Source: Bacillota bacterium (GTDB lineage: Bacteria > Bacillota > Clostridia > Lachnospirales > Bianqueaceae). From it: 64,000 bases of DNA. Location: positions 1-64,000 of the forward strand of contig JAFRUE010000012.1 of NCBI GenBank assembly GCA_017441925.1, in the 5' to 3' direction. Both the position numbers and the translations under genes were made by a program. The notes below the pieces were generated by a model. It searched no databases, was not told where the DNA came from, and worked only from the letters and a program-made list of their open reading frames with translations. Below are positions 15,960-24,539 of this stretch, in pieces. Positions within the stretch are counted from its first letter, which is position 1. The number at the start of each line of letters is the position of its first letter.

Positions 15960-18383
15960 ATGAAGATCACCGATAAACTGGGTAAAGAATGGGTCTTTTT
16001 TGACGGCGGATCCGGGACACTCCTGCAGAAAGCGGGACTTGCTCCGGGCGAACTGCCGGAAACCTGGAACCTGACGCATCCGGTACAGGTCGAGGAGCTC
16101 TACTGTGGTTACCTGAACGCGGGATGCGATGTTTTCAATACAAATACGTTCGGCGCGAACCGTCTGAAATACCCGGACGATCTTGAGCAGATCGTGATGG
16201 AGGCGGTGCGCCTGGCCTGCTCGGCACGGGAAAAAACAGGACGGACAGATGCCTGGATCGCGCTGGATCTGGGTCCGACCGGTAAACTCCTGGAGCCAAT
16301 GGGCGAGCTTGCTTTTGAGGACGCTGTGAGTCTGTATGCAGAGGTCGTGCGGTACGGTGCGCAGGCGGGCGCGGATCTTGTCCTGATCGAGACGATGAGT
16401 GACTCCTACGAGACAAAAGCGGCTGTGCTTGCGGCTAAAGAGAATTGTGATCTGCCGGTGATCGTTACGATGACTTTTGACGCGTCCGGCAAGATGCTTA
16501 CCGGCGGGACTCCGGAGTCGATGACCGCGATGCTGGAGGGGCTTGGCGTGGACGCACTCGGCATCAACTGCAGCCTTGGACCGCGTGAGATGATCCCGGC
16601 CGTGAAGCGTTTCCTCGACGCTGCATCCGTCCCTGTCGTGGTCAATCCGAACGCGGGGCTGCCGCGGATCGAGAATGGAATAACCGTATATGATATCGGG
16701 CCGGAGGATTTTGCTGCGCAGATGGCGGAGATCGCTGCGCTTGGCGTACAGGGAGTGGGCGGCTGCTGCGGCACGACGCCGGAGCATATCCGCCGTGTGA
16801 TTGCGGCTGTGCGTCCGATGCCTTTTGTACCGCAGACTGTGAAAGAACGCACGGTCATCAGTTCTTTTTCACAGACCGTGGAGATCGGGGACAGACCTGT
16901 CGTGATTGGCGAGCGGCTTAACCCGACCGGCAAGAAAAAACTCAAGGCAGCCCTCGTTTCCGGCGATATGGATTATGTGCTCGGCGAAGGCCTGAAGCAG
17001 GAGGAACAGGGAGCTGACGTTCTGGATGTAAACGCGGGCCTGCCGGGGATCGATGAGGCGGCGGTTCTGTCCCGCTGCATAACAAGCCTGCAGGGGATCC
17101 TTGCGCTGCCGCTGCAGATCGATACAGCGGATCCGGCCGCGATGGAGGCCGCGATGCGCCGTTATAACGGCAAGCCGATGGTCAATTCCGTAAACGGTAA
17201 GCAGGAAGTGATGGACAAGGTCTTCCCGCTGATCCGCAAATACGGCGGCGTTGTCGTTGCGCTGCTCCTGGATGAGGACGGTATTCCGCAGACAGCGGAA
17301 GGCAGGCTTGCGATCGCGCGCCGGATTCTTACGGAAGCGGCCAGGTATGGCATCCGTCAGAAAGATATCGTATTCGACGCGCTGGCGCTGACGATTTCGG
17401 CGGAACCGGACGCGGCGATGACGGCGCTGCAGACGATCACGGGAATCAGGACAGAACTTGCGGGACACAGTATTCTGGGTGTCTCGAATATTTCATTCGG
17501 ACTGCCGCGCCGGGAGATCGTGAACTCGCATTTCCTGACGATGGCTCTCTATGCCGGTCTGTCCTGCGCGATCCTGAATCCGGGCAGCGAAGAGATGCGC
17601 GAGAGCATTCGGGCGTATCTGGCCATTTCCGGCAAAGATCCTCAGTGCGGAGAGTATATTTCCGTATACGCGGGGACAAAAGCTCCGTCTGCGCAGGCAG
17701 CGCCGGCAAAAGCCGATGCAGCGGCGGGGGCGAAGCCTTCCCGTAATGCGGAAGGGACAGATATGACGATCGCGGCCTGCATAGAAAGAGGCCTTGTGCA
17801 GCGCGCAGGCCAGCTGACCGGGAAAGAGATTTCCGGAGGCCGGGACGCGATGGATATCGTGAATCAGGAAGTGATCCCGGCGCTTGACCGGATCGGGAAG
17901 GATTTTGAGAAGAACGTCATCTTCCTGCCGCAGCTTATCCAGAGCGCCGAAGCGGCCAAAGCCGCTTTTGCCGCGGTGAAAGAGAGTATGCAGGGGACGG
18001 TGCGCGAGACGAAGGGGAAAGTTGTCCTCGCGACCGTCAAGGGCGATATTCATGATATCGGCAAGAATATCGTCAAGGTCCTGATGGAGAATTACGGTTA
18101 TGAAGTTATCGATCTCGGCAGGGATGTGGATCCGCAGATCATCGTGGACACTGCCCGCAGAGAGCAGGTCCGCCTTGTGGGCCTGAGCGCGCTGATGACG
18201 ACGACAGTTCCCAGCATGGAAGAGACGATCCGCCTGCTGCATGAGGAGCTGCCGGATGTTCTTACGATGGTGGGCGGCGCGGTCATGACTGAAGAGATCG
18301 CCCGCCGGATCGGAGCGGACTTCTACGGGAAAGACGCGATGGCAAGCGTACGGATCTGCGATCAGGTCTTTTCCGGAAATTGA
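15960..18383 (+). CDS. metH: Cobalamin-dependent methionine synthase, short form without activation domain
   Basis: This enzyme transfers the methyl of 5-methyl-THF to homocysteine through cobalamin. Domains in order are homocysteine-binding (about 1-285, zinc ligands C204, C269 and C270), pterin-binding (about 313-560, starting at VIGERLNPTGKKK), an Ala-rich linker (about 595-615), the cobalamin cap (about 615-685) and the B12 domain (688-807), with DIHDIG placing H698 as lower cobalt ligand. The AdoMet-binding reactivation domain of E. coli MetH (1227 aa) is absent, so oxidised cobalamin must be repaired by another protein. No such gene is visible in the window. The stop codon overlaps the next promoter. 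Confidence 0.95.
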   Translation: MKITDKLGKEWVFFDGGSGTLLQKAGLAPGELPETWNLTHPVQVEELYCGYLNAGCDVFNTNTFGANRLKYPDDLEQIVMEAVRLACSAREKTGRTDAWIALDLGPTGKLLEPMGELAFEDAVSLYAEVVRYGAQAGADLVLIETMSDSYETKAAVLAAKENCDLPVIVTMTFDASGKMLTGGTPESMTAMLEGLGVDALGINCSLGPREMIPAVKRFLDAASVPVVVNPNAGLPRIENGITVYDIGPEDFAAQMAEIAALGVQGVGGCCGTTPEHIRRVIAAVRPMPFVPQTVKERTVISSFSQTVEIGDRPVVIGERLNPTGKKKLKAALVSGDMDYVLGEGLKQEEQGADVLDVNAGLPGIDEAAVLSRCITSLQGILALPLQIDTADPAAMEAAMRRYNGKPMVNSVNGKQEVMDKVFPLIRKYGGVVVALLLDEDGIPQTAEGRLAIARRILTEAARYGIRQKDIVFDALALTISAEPDAAMTALQTITGIRTELAGHSILGVSNISFGLPRREIVNSHFLTMALYAGLSCAILNPGSEEMRESIRAYLAISGKDPQCGEYISVYAGTKAPSAQAAPAKADAAAGAKPSRNAEGTDMTIAACIERGLVQRAGQLTGKEISGGRDAMDIVNQEVIPALDRIGKDFEKNVIFLPQLIQSAEAAKAAFAAVKESMQGTVRETKGKVVLATVKGDIHDIGKNIVKVLMENYGYEVIDLGRDVDPQIIVDTARREQVRLVGLSALMTTTVPSMEETIRLLHEELPDVLTMVGGAVMTEEIARRIGADFYGKDAMASVRICDQVFSGN

Positions 18384-18408
18384 CAGCACGGGCTGTCCGC
18401 GATATAAT
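18380..18408 (+). promoter_or_regulatory. Consensus sigma-A promoter of the DMT-rpiB-rbsK genes
   Basis: A full-consensus TTGACA (18380-18385), a 17-bp spacer and TATAAT (18403-18408) are seen. The -35 overlaps the metH stop codon. Confidence 0.88.
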
Positions 18409-18444
18409 CAGGATGTAAGGCCACGGCGGAAAAGAGGGTTCGCT

Positions 18445-19398
18445 ATGCAAAAAGGCAAGAGCACGGCAGCGTATATATTTCTTCTGATAACTTTCTTCCT
18501 GTGGGGCAGTATGTATGTCGCGGGCAAATTCGCGATGCAGACACTGCCTACGTTTACGGTCTGCTTCTTCCGGTTCAGCATCGCGTATCTGACACTGACC
18601 CTGCTGCAGACAGTCCGTGACCGGCGCAGAGACGCCGCGGGAGGAGACGCGGGAGAGGATGCAAGACCGACTGTCATCGAGAAGAAAGACCGGCCGTGGA
18701 TCGTTCTGATCGGTGTGCTCGGGTATTTCATGTCGGCAGGATCCACTTTCTTCGGGACAAGATATGCCGGCGCGTCGCTTTCTTCGTTGATGAACGCGAT
18801 GAACCCCGTAACGATCTCGCTTTTCGGTGTGCTGATCCTGAAGGAGCGGCTGAGCCTGCGCAAAGCGTTCGGAATTGTCCTTGCGATCGTCGGTGTCTAC
18901 GTGATCCTTGCAAGGAACGAAGGCGGCAGTATCATAGGAGTTCTTTTCAACATCCTGGCAGTGACGCTGTGGTCGCTTGTATCCGTACTGGTCCGCAGGA
19001 TCACGCAGAAATATGACCCGATCGCGGTGACGCGCAAGGGCATCAGCGTCGGCCTGATCTGTTATTTCATCGCAGCCGGTATTGAAACAGCCATCAACGG
19101 AGTGCCGCGGTTCACGCTGCCGGTCGTGCTGTCGCTCCTGTACATGGGCGTCTTCGGAACGGCTGCCGCGCACACACTGTGGAATCTGTCGCTGCAGAGA
19201 CTGGAGGCCAGCACCTGTTCAGCCTTTTATCCGCTGCAGCCGCTCGTATCCGCACTGCTCGGAATGTGGCTGCTGCACGAGCAGAACGGCCCGCGTTTCT
19301 GGATCGGGGCGGCCCTGATCATAGCGGGTATCCTTATCAGTCTGATCCATCCGGGCAGTGGATCTGCCCGTTCGATACCATCAACAAAACAGGAGTGA
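18445..19398 (+). CDS. DMT-superfamily EamA transporter
   Basis: This 317-aa permease has about ten hydrophobic helices in two EamA repeats. The first repeat shows FLWGSMYVAGKFAM, and the end of each repeat carries the usual G-x-x-L-I-x-x-G pattern (FGIVLAIVGVYVI; WIGAALIIAGILIS). A charged insert near residues 60-85 separates helices 2 and 3. Proteins of this type export amino acids or metabolites, or move sugars. It starts the transcript that continues 7 bp later with rpiB. Substrate unknown. Confidence 0.85.
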   Translation: MQKGKSTAAYIFLLITFFLWGSMYVAGKFAMQTLPTFTVCFFRFSIAYLTLTLLQTVRDRRRDAAGGDAGEDARPTVIEKKDRPWIVLIGVLGYFMSAGSTFFGTRYAGASLSSLMNAMNPVTISLFGVLILKERLSLRKAFGIVLAIVGVYVILARNEGGSIIGVLFNILAVTLWSLVSVLVRRITQKYDPIAVTRKGISVGLICYFIAAGIETAINGVPRFTLPVVLSLLYMGVFGTAAAHTLWNLSLQRLEASTCSAFYPLQPLVSALLGMWLLHEQNGPRFWIGAALIIAGILISLIHPGSGSARSIPSTKQE

Positions 19399-19405
19399 AA
19401 CCATT

Positions 19406-19852
19406 ATGAAAATCGGAATCGGTAATGACCATGTCGGGTACGAAATGAAGCAGGAGATCATCGATCACCTGAAAGAGCGCGGTTATGAGGTCGTTGACTA
19501 TGGCGCGTATTCTTCTGAACGCTGCAATTATCCGGTATACGGCGAGAAGGTCGCGAACGCGATCGTAAACGGTGAGGTCGATCTGGGCGTCCTGATCTGC
19601 GGAACGGGTGTCGGCATTTCATTGGCCGCCAATAAGGTCAAAGGTATCCGTGCATGCGTCTGCAGCGAGCCGTATACGGCAAAGCTCTCCAGAATGCATA
19701 ATAACGCGCAGATCATTGCTTTCGGCGCGCGTGTTATCGGACCGGAGCTCGCAATGATGATCGTGGATGAATTCCTGAACGCGGAGTTCCAGGGCGGACG
19801 CCACGCGGAGCGGGTCGCTCTGATCACGGAGATCGAGAACAGGCAGAAATAA
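19406..19852 (+). CDS. rpiB: Ribose 5-phosphate isomerase B
   Basis: This enzyme interconverts ribose 5-phosphate and ribulose 5-phosphate. At 148 aa it has the RpiB/LacAB length and motifs: GNDHVGYEMK at the start with the Asp-His pair, LICGTGVGIS with catalytic Cys, and MHNNAQIIAFGARVIG near the C-terminus. The start at 19406 follows AGGAGTGAAACC. It precedes an esterase and a ribokinase, so the three would liberate, phosphorylate and isomerise ribose. Confidence 0.92.
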   Translation: MKIGIGNDHVGYEMKQEIIDHLKERGYEVVDYGAYSSERCNYPVYGEKVANAIVNGEVDLGVLICGTGVGISLAANKVKGIRACVCSEPYTAKLSRMHNNAQIIAFGARVIGPELAMMIVDEFLNAEFQGGRHAERVALITEIENRQK

Positions 19853-19856
19853 AAAC

Positions 19857-20669
19857 ATGATGGATCTGACGGATTATATCTTCAGACCGGGCGAGCTGCC
19901 TCTGGACAGGATCCCGCCTGACGGAGGGATGACGGCGGTTTTCCGGCGGATAGGCTGTATCGGGGATAGTCTGGCTTCGGGTGAGTTTGAGTCGGAAGAA
20001 GTCCTCGGGCAGAAGCATTATCATGATTATTATGAGTATTCCTGGGGACAGTACCTGGCCAGAATGGCAGGACTGGAAGCGCTTAACTTCTCGCGGGGCG
20101 GTATGACGGCTGAAGCGATCATCCGGGAGTATGGCGATCTGTGGCATATGTGGGATCAGGAGAAGCTCTGTCAGGCCTACATTATCGCGCTCGGCGTCAA
20201 TGATCTCGTAGGAAGACGGATGCCGGCCGGGACACTGGATCAGATCGATTTTGAAGACTGGCGGAATAACGGGACGGATACCTTTGTGTCCGGTTATGCG
20301 CGGATCCTGTTGCGCCTGCAGAGCCTGCAGCCTAAGGGAAAGTTTTTCCTCGTCACCATGCCGAGAAACACGGACGCTGCTGATGATATCCGCAGGATCA
20401 GCGAAACGCAGGCTGAGCTCATGCGCGGATTCGCGGACCGTCTTCCGAATACCTACGTGATCGATCTGATGCAGTACGGACCGGATTATAACAATGACTT
20501 CCGCAAACGGTTTTTCCTCGGCGGACACATGAATCCGATGGGATATCTGCTGACAGCCCGTATGTTCGGCGCGTATATCGATTACTATATCCGCAGGGAA
20601 CCGGGCAGATTCGCGGAAGCCGGTTTTATCGGCACGCCTTATCACAATCTGCATACAGAGGAGGTATAA
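19857..20669 (+). CDS. SGNH/GDSL-family hydrolase
   Basis: This 270-aa cytoplasmic hydrolase (no signal peptide) has SGNH blocks in order: GCIGDSLASGEF (catalytic Ser), NFSRGGMTAEAI (Gly), IIALGVNDLVG (Asn), and GGHMNPMGY near the C-terminus with the His. It probably cleaves an ester from a sugar or glycan. It sits between rpiB and a ribokinase with gaps of 4 and 5 bp, so the substrate may be an acylated riboside. The first of two adjacent ATG codons is used here; the second at 19860 is equally possible. Confidence 0.85.
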   Translation: MMDLTDYIFRPGELPLDRIPPDGGMTAVFRRIGCIGDSLASGEFESEEVLGQKHYHDYYEYSWGQYLARMAGLEALNFSRGGMTAEAIIREYGDLWHMWDQEKLCQAYIIALGVNDLVGRRMPAGTLDQIDFEDWRNNGTDTFVSGYARILLRLQSLQPKGKFFLVTMPRNTDAADDIRRISETQAELMRGFADRLPNTYVIDLMQYGPDYNNDFRKRFFLGGHMNPMGYLLTARMFGAYIDYYIRREPGRFAEAGFIGTPYHNLHTEEV

Positions 20670-20674
20670 GGCTT

Positions 20675-21577
20675 ATGAAAATCCTGGATTTCGGGTCCCT
20701 GAATCTGGACCATTTCTATTCAGTCGATCATATCGTGGAGCCGGGCGAGACGGAGGATACGCTTGCGATCGAGACGCTTTCCGGCGGCAAAGGCCTGAAC
20801 CAGGCGGTCGCGATCGCCAAGGCCGGCCTGAAAGTGCAGATAGCCGGGTGCATCGGGCAGGACGGAGAGATGCTCCGCGAGGTCTGCCGGCAGTACGGTG
20901 TTGACGATTCGCTGCTGCGGACGGTGCCGGGGCTTACCGGAAACACGGTCATCCAGCTTGATAAGAACGGTCAGAACAGCATTCTGCTGTACGGCGGTGC
21001 GAATCGGGCCGTGGACCGCGCTTACGTCGATGAGGTGCTCGCGCAGTTCGGCGAGGGTGATTATCTGGTCCTGCAGAACGAGATAAGCGAGCTCCCGTAC
21101 ATTATCGACGAGGCGTACGCGCGCGGGATGAAAATCGTGCTGAACCCGTCGCCTTTTGATGATAGGCTGGGGGCCTGCGACATGGGAAAAGTAACAGTCT
21201 TCATGGTCAATGAGGTCGAGGGAGAGCAGCTCTCCGGGAGCGAAGATCCGTACAGGATCCTCGACGCGATGGAAGAGAAGTATCCGAAAGCGCACATCGT
21301 GCTGACGCTCGGGAAACGCGGATCCGTCTACCGCTATCGCGGAATGACCGTTCCGCAGGAAGCTTTCCCGGTCGAAGCTATCGATACGACAGGCGCCGGG
21401 GACACTTTTACCGGTTATTTCCTCGCGGGATTTACGGCGATCACCGGTGAAGTGACGAAGAAAGCCATCAAAAAAGTGATGGAGAGGGCCTCCAGGGCTT
21501 CCGCCATCACCTGCACGCGCAAAGGCGCAGCACTCGCGATTCCGACAGCGGCAGAGGTCGACGCGAGCATGCGCTAA
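20675..21577 (+). CDS. rbsK: PfkB-family ribokinase
   Basis: This sugar kinase (300 aa) would phosphorylate ribose to ribose 5-phosphate, the substrate of RpiB encoded two genes upstream. The PfkB signatures are clear: LSGGKGLNQAVAIAKAG near residue 35 and IDTTGAGDTFTGYFLAG near residue 240 with catalytic Asp. The ribosome binding site AGAGGAGG lies inside the end of the esterase gene, so translation is coupled. The ribokinase name is favoured by GGKGLNQA and the context; another pentose or nucleoside substrate cannot be excluded. Confidence 0.85.
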   Translation: MKILDFGSLNLDHFYSVDHIVEPGETEDTLAIETLSGGKGLNQAVAIAKAGLKVQIAGCIGQDGEMLREVCRQYGVDDSLLRTVPGLTGNTVIQLDKNGQNSILLYGGANRAVDRAYVDEVLAQFGEGDYLVLQNEISELPYIIDEAYARGMKIVLNPSPFDDRLGACDMGKVTVFMVNEVEGEQLSGSEDPYRILDAMEEKYPKAHIVLTLGKRGSVYRYRGMTVPQEAFPVEAIDTTGAGDTFTGYFLAGFTAITGEVTKKAIKKVMERASRASAITCTRKGAALAIPTAAEVDASMR

Positions 21578-21608
21578 GAGCGCGTTTGTCCGAACAGTAA
21601 TAAAACAG

Positions 21609-21643
21609 AGATGTCTTATCAGTCCGGTAAGGCATCTTTATTA
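21609..21643 (+). terminator. Probable terminator after rbsK
   Basis: AGATGTCTTA pairs with TAAGGCATCT (one wobble), followed by TTATTA. The T run is weak, so read-through into the MATE gene at 21662 is possible; no clear promoter is seen before that gene. Confidence 0.6.
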
Positions 21644-21661
21644 TGAAACAGAGGAATATAC

Positions 21662-23047
21662 ATGAGTGGTTTTTTGTGGACCCCTAAAGAACAGCTTAAA
21701 TCCGACCCCAGAAGCGTCGGACTGATCCAGGTCGCGTATCCGATCCTGCTGGAAAGTCTCCTGCGTACAACGGTCTCCATGATCGACGTACTGTTCCTGA
21801 GCCGGGTTTCGGATAGTGTCGTCAGTGCTGTCTCGGTTGCGGGACAGTATATCATGCTGTGCATGATCCTGGCTTCTTCTGTCGCTTCCGGTACGCTTGT
21901 CTGCATCAATCAGGCCCTGGGCATGAAAAATCTGCGCAAGGTCAACCAGTACGCGTCCATAGCCGTTGTGACGAATACGCTTCTCGGCGTACTGCTTGGC
22001 GTCAGTTTCCTGTGCTTCTCCGGTTTTTTCCTGAAGATCATGACGCTGGATGCGGAGGCGATGGCAGCTTCGGAGGCCTATATGCGGATCTACGGAGGCA
22101 TGATGGTCTTCCAGTGCACGGAGATCATTTTCTCCGGAATCTGCAGGTCCATGGGCCACACAAAAACGCCGCTGCTGATCAATCTGATTTCCAATCTGAT
22201 CAATGTCGGAGGCAATTACGTCGCAGTATTCCATCCGGAGATCCTCGGATTCTCACAGGTGGCGGGCGTAGCGCTCGCAAGCGTTATGAGCCATTTCGCA
22301 GCGATGCTGATCGCCATGTTCATCGCGTTTAAGGCAGGCGTGCGGATCGGGCTGCGGTATCTGCGGCCGTTCCCCGCTGCGGATTTTAAACTTGCGCTTT
22401 CCATTGGAATTCCGGGAGGACTCAACAATATCGCCTACTCGGCAAGCCAGCTTGTCACCACGTCGATCATTTCGCTGACCGGAACGGCTATGGTAGCCGC
22501 TAAAACATATGTCACCAATCTGGTGCGCTATGTCGCGCTGGCCGGCATGTCCTTCTCGAGCGCCAGTTCACTGCTCGTCGGGTACAGAATCGGCGCGGGG
22601 AAATATGACGAAGCCAATCAGATCCGTTCGCTGGTGACGAAAGTCGCAGTCGGTTCCAATCTGCTGTTCTCGCTGATCCTTCTGCTGTTCCGAGTGCCGC
22701 TGCTTGGTTTCTTTACGAAGGATACGGCCATTATTACCGTTGCGGCGAACATATTCCTGATCGATATTGCTGTTGAGATCGGCAGAGCGCTGAACAATTC
22801 CCTGTCTGGTGCATTGCAGGCGGCCGGAGATGTGAAGTTCCAGCTCGTCGTCAATCAGGCAAGCGCATGGCTTATTTCAGTGGGAGGTTCCTATGTGTTC
22901 GGAATCCTGCTGGGGTGGGGCCTGTACGGCGTCTGGCTGAGCTTTGCCCTCGACGAACTGACACGCGGACTGATCCTGCTGTACCGCTGGCGCTCGCAGA
23001 AGTGGGTTGCTCAGGCAGAGCTGAGGCGGAAAGTTATCGCGTCGTAA
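21662..23047 (+). CDS. MATE-family efflux transporter 2
   Basis: This 461-aa exporter has two MatE repeats and about 12 helices. Typical stretches are TTVSMIDVLFLSRVSDSVVSAVS in helix 2 and GNYVAVFHPEILGFSQVAGVALAS before helix 6. In the second half, TGTAMVAAKTYVTNLVRY and YRIGAGKYDEANQIR match the usual G-A-G loop. It follows the rbsK terminator and is convergent with MATE 3. It is diverged from the other four MATE proteins here, so this is not a recent duplication. Substrate unknown. Confidence 0.88.
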   Translation: MSGFLWTPKEQLKSDPRSVGLIQVAYPILLESLLRTTVSMIDVLFLSRVSDSVVSAVSVAGQYIMLCMILASSVASGTLVCINQALGMKNLRKVNQYASIAVVTNTLLGVLLGVSFLCFSGFFLKIMTLDAEAMAASEAYMRIYGGMMVFQCTEIIFSGICRSMGHTKTPLLINLISNLINVGGNYVAVFHPEILGFSQVAGVALASVMSHFAAMLIAMFIAFKAGVRIGLRYLRPFPAADFKLALSIGIPGGLNNIAYSASQLVTTSIISLTGTAMVAAKTYVTNLVRYVALAGMSFSSASSLLVGYRIGAGKYDEANQIRSLVTKVAVGSNLLFSLILLLFRVPLLGFFTKDTAIITVAANIFLIDIAVEIGRALNNSLSGALQAAGDVKFQLVVNQASAWLISVGGSYVFGILLGWGLYGVWLSFALDELTRGLILLYRWRSQKWVAQAELRRKVIAS

Positions 23048-23060
23048 AAAAACATTGAAA

Positions 23061-23105
23061 AAGGATCTGCGAGGGACGGATTCCATCTCTGGCAGATCCT
23101 TTTTT
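23061..23105. terminator. Bidirectional terminator between two convergent MATE genes
   Basis: AAGGATCTGC pairs with GCAGATCCTT, with a further inner helix. T residues follow on the plus strand and A residues precede it, so it can act for both genes. Confidence 0.85.
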
Positions 23106-23136
23106 GATGCGTCAGTAATATGCAGAACTGTCTGAC

Positions 23137-24525
23137 CTATGCGCTTGCCGATGCCGCCTTGGGCCCGCTGCCGGAGGTCGGATCTGCAGCGCGGACTTTT
23201 TTCCGGATGTGCAGGTAGTAGATCACGGCGACGACCGCGGCGATGAACCATGTCATCGGATAGGAGAAGTAGAGGACGCGCAGTGAATGCGTCGAGCGGA
23301 AAACAGTCATAATCCAGATGACGCGGACCACGCAGACAAAGAAGATCGTATTGATCATCGGGAAGGACGAGTAGCCCATGGCGCGGCTGACATTGTTCGG
23401 AACGCTCATCCACTGGCCGATGAAGTTGACGATGCAGATCGTTCCCAAACGGAGCATGCCGACTTCCACAACAGAGGGATCATCGGTGAAGACCGTCAGC
23501 AAATGCCGTCCAAGCAGATAAGACGGTATGCAGGTGCACATCGATGTCACGGTGGTCAGGATGAACGCGAGGATCAGGATCTTATCGATCCGGTCGTATT
23601 TCTTCGCGCCGAAGCACTGTCCCGTGAAGCTGATCGCGGCCTGTGAGAAACCGTCCGCGGCCACACTGCAGAATCCTTCGATATTGGCGGCGGCCGCGTT
23701 TCCGGCCATTGTGATCGAGCCGAAAGAATTGATAGAGGACTGGATCAGAATATTGGAGATGGAGAACGAAGCGCCCTGCAGGCCGGCCGGAAGACCGATC
23801 TTAAGCATGCGCAGCAGTTTGTCCTTGCTGATCCGGGCTTTTTTGATGTCGAAGCGCCAGTTCGCGTCCGCCTTGATCAGACAGCGCATGACGAGGACCG
23901 CAGAAACCGTCTCGGAGACGATCGTTGCGATACCGACGCCCGCTACGCCCATATGGAACGGGACGACAAGGATGATATTCAGCACGACGTTGACGATGCC
24001 GGAGATGATCATGAAGAACAGCGGCCGCCGGGTGTCTCCGACCGCGCGCAGGATCGCCGAGGCGTAATTATAGATCATCAGCGACGGCATGCCGAGGAAA
24101 TAGATCTTGATATACAGCTCCGCAAGATCGATGACATCCGCAGGAGAACCGACCATGTTGAGCATCGGGCGGGCAAGCAGCATGCCCAGAACGACCAGGA
24201 TCACGCCGAAAAGGAAACTGGCCACGATACTGGTATGTACGGTCTCCACCAGGTCTTTCTCGTTGTGCGAGCCAAGCGCCTGGGCTGTCAGAACGTTGGT
24301 GCCGATTGCCAGTCCCATGAAAAGCGTTACGATCAGATTGATCAGAGGGCCGTTGGATCCGACTGCGGCAAGAGCCTGGGATCCCGTGAAACGGCCGACA
24401 ACGGCCGAATCCGCGGCATTAAAGAGCAGCTGCAGGACGCCCGAAGCCGTGAGCGGCAGGGCGAAACGGATCATTTTGCCGAGCAGCGGGCCCTCCGTCA
24501 TATCCATTCCGGAATAACGAGCCAA
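23137..24525 (-). CDS. MATE-family efflux transporter 3
   Basis: This 462-aa MATE exporter shows LLFNAADSAVVGRFTGSQALAAVG in helix 2 and TGQCFGAKKYDRIDKI in the second half. It starts with TTG at 24525; GGGAGGG lies about 8 bp upstream and no better ATG is available without losing the first helix. The gene begins 14 bp after the stop of the glycerol-1-phosphate dehydrogenase gene and shares its transcript. Why a lipid-precursor enzyme and an exporter are paired is not known. Confidence 0.87.
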   Translation of the reverse strand: MARYSGMDMTEGPLLGKMIRFALPLTASGVLQLLFNAADSAVVGRFTGSQALAAVGSNGPLINLIVTLFMGLAIGTNVLTAQALGSHNEKDLVETVHTSIVASFLFGVILVVLGMLLARPMLNMVGSPADVIDLAELYIKIYFLGMPSLMIYNYASAILRAVGDTRRPLFFMIISGIVNVVLNIILVVPFHMGVAGVGIATIVSETVSAVLVMRCLIKADANWRFDIKKARISKDKLLRMLKIGLPAGLQGASFSISNILIQSSINSFGSITMAGNAAAANIEGFCSVAADGFSQAAISFTGQCFGAKKYDRIDKILILAFILTTVTSMCTCIPSYLLGRHLLTVFTDDPSVVEVGMLRLGTICIVNFIGQWMSVPNNVSRAMGYSSFPMINTIFFVCVVRVIWIMTVFRSTHSLRVLYFSYPMTWFIAAVVAVIYYLHIRKKVRAADPTSGSGPKAASASA

Positions 24526-24539
24526 AACAGAGCCCTCCC

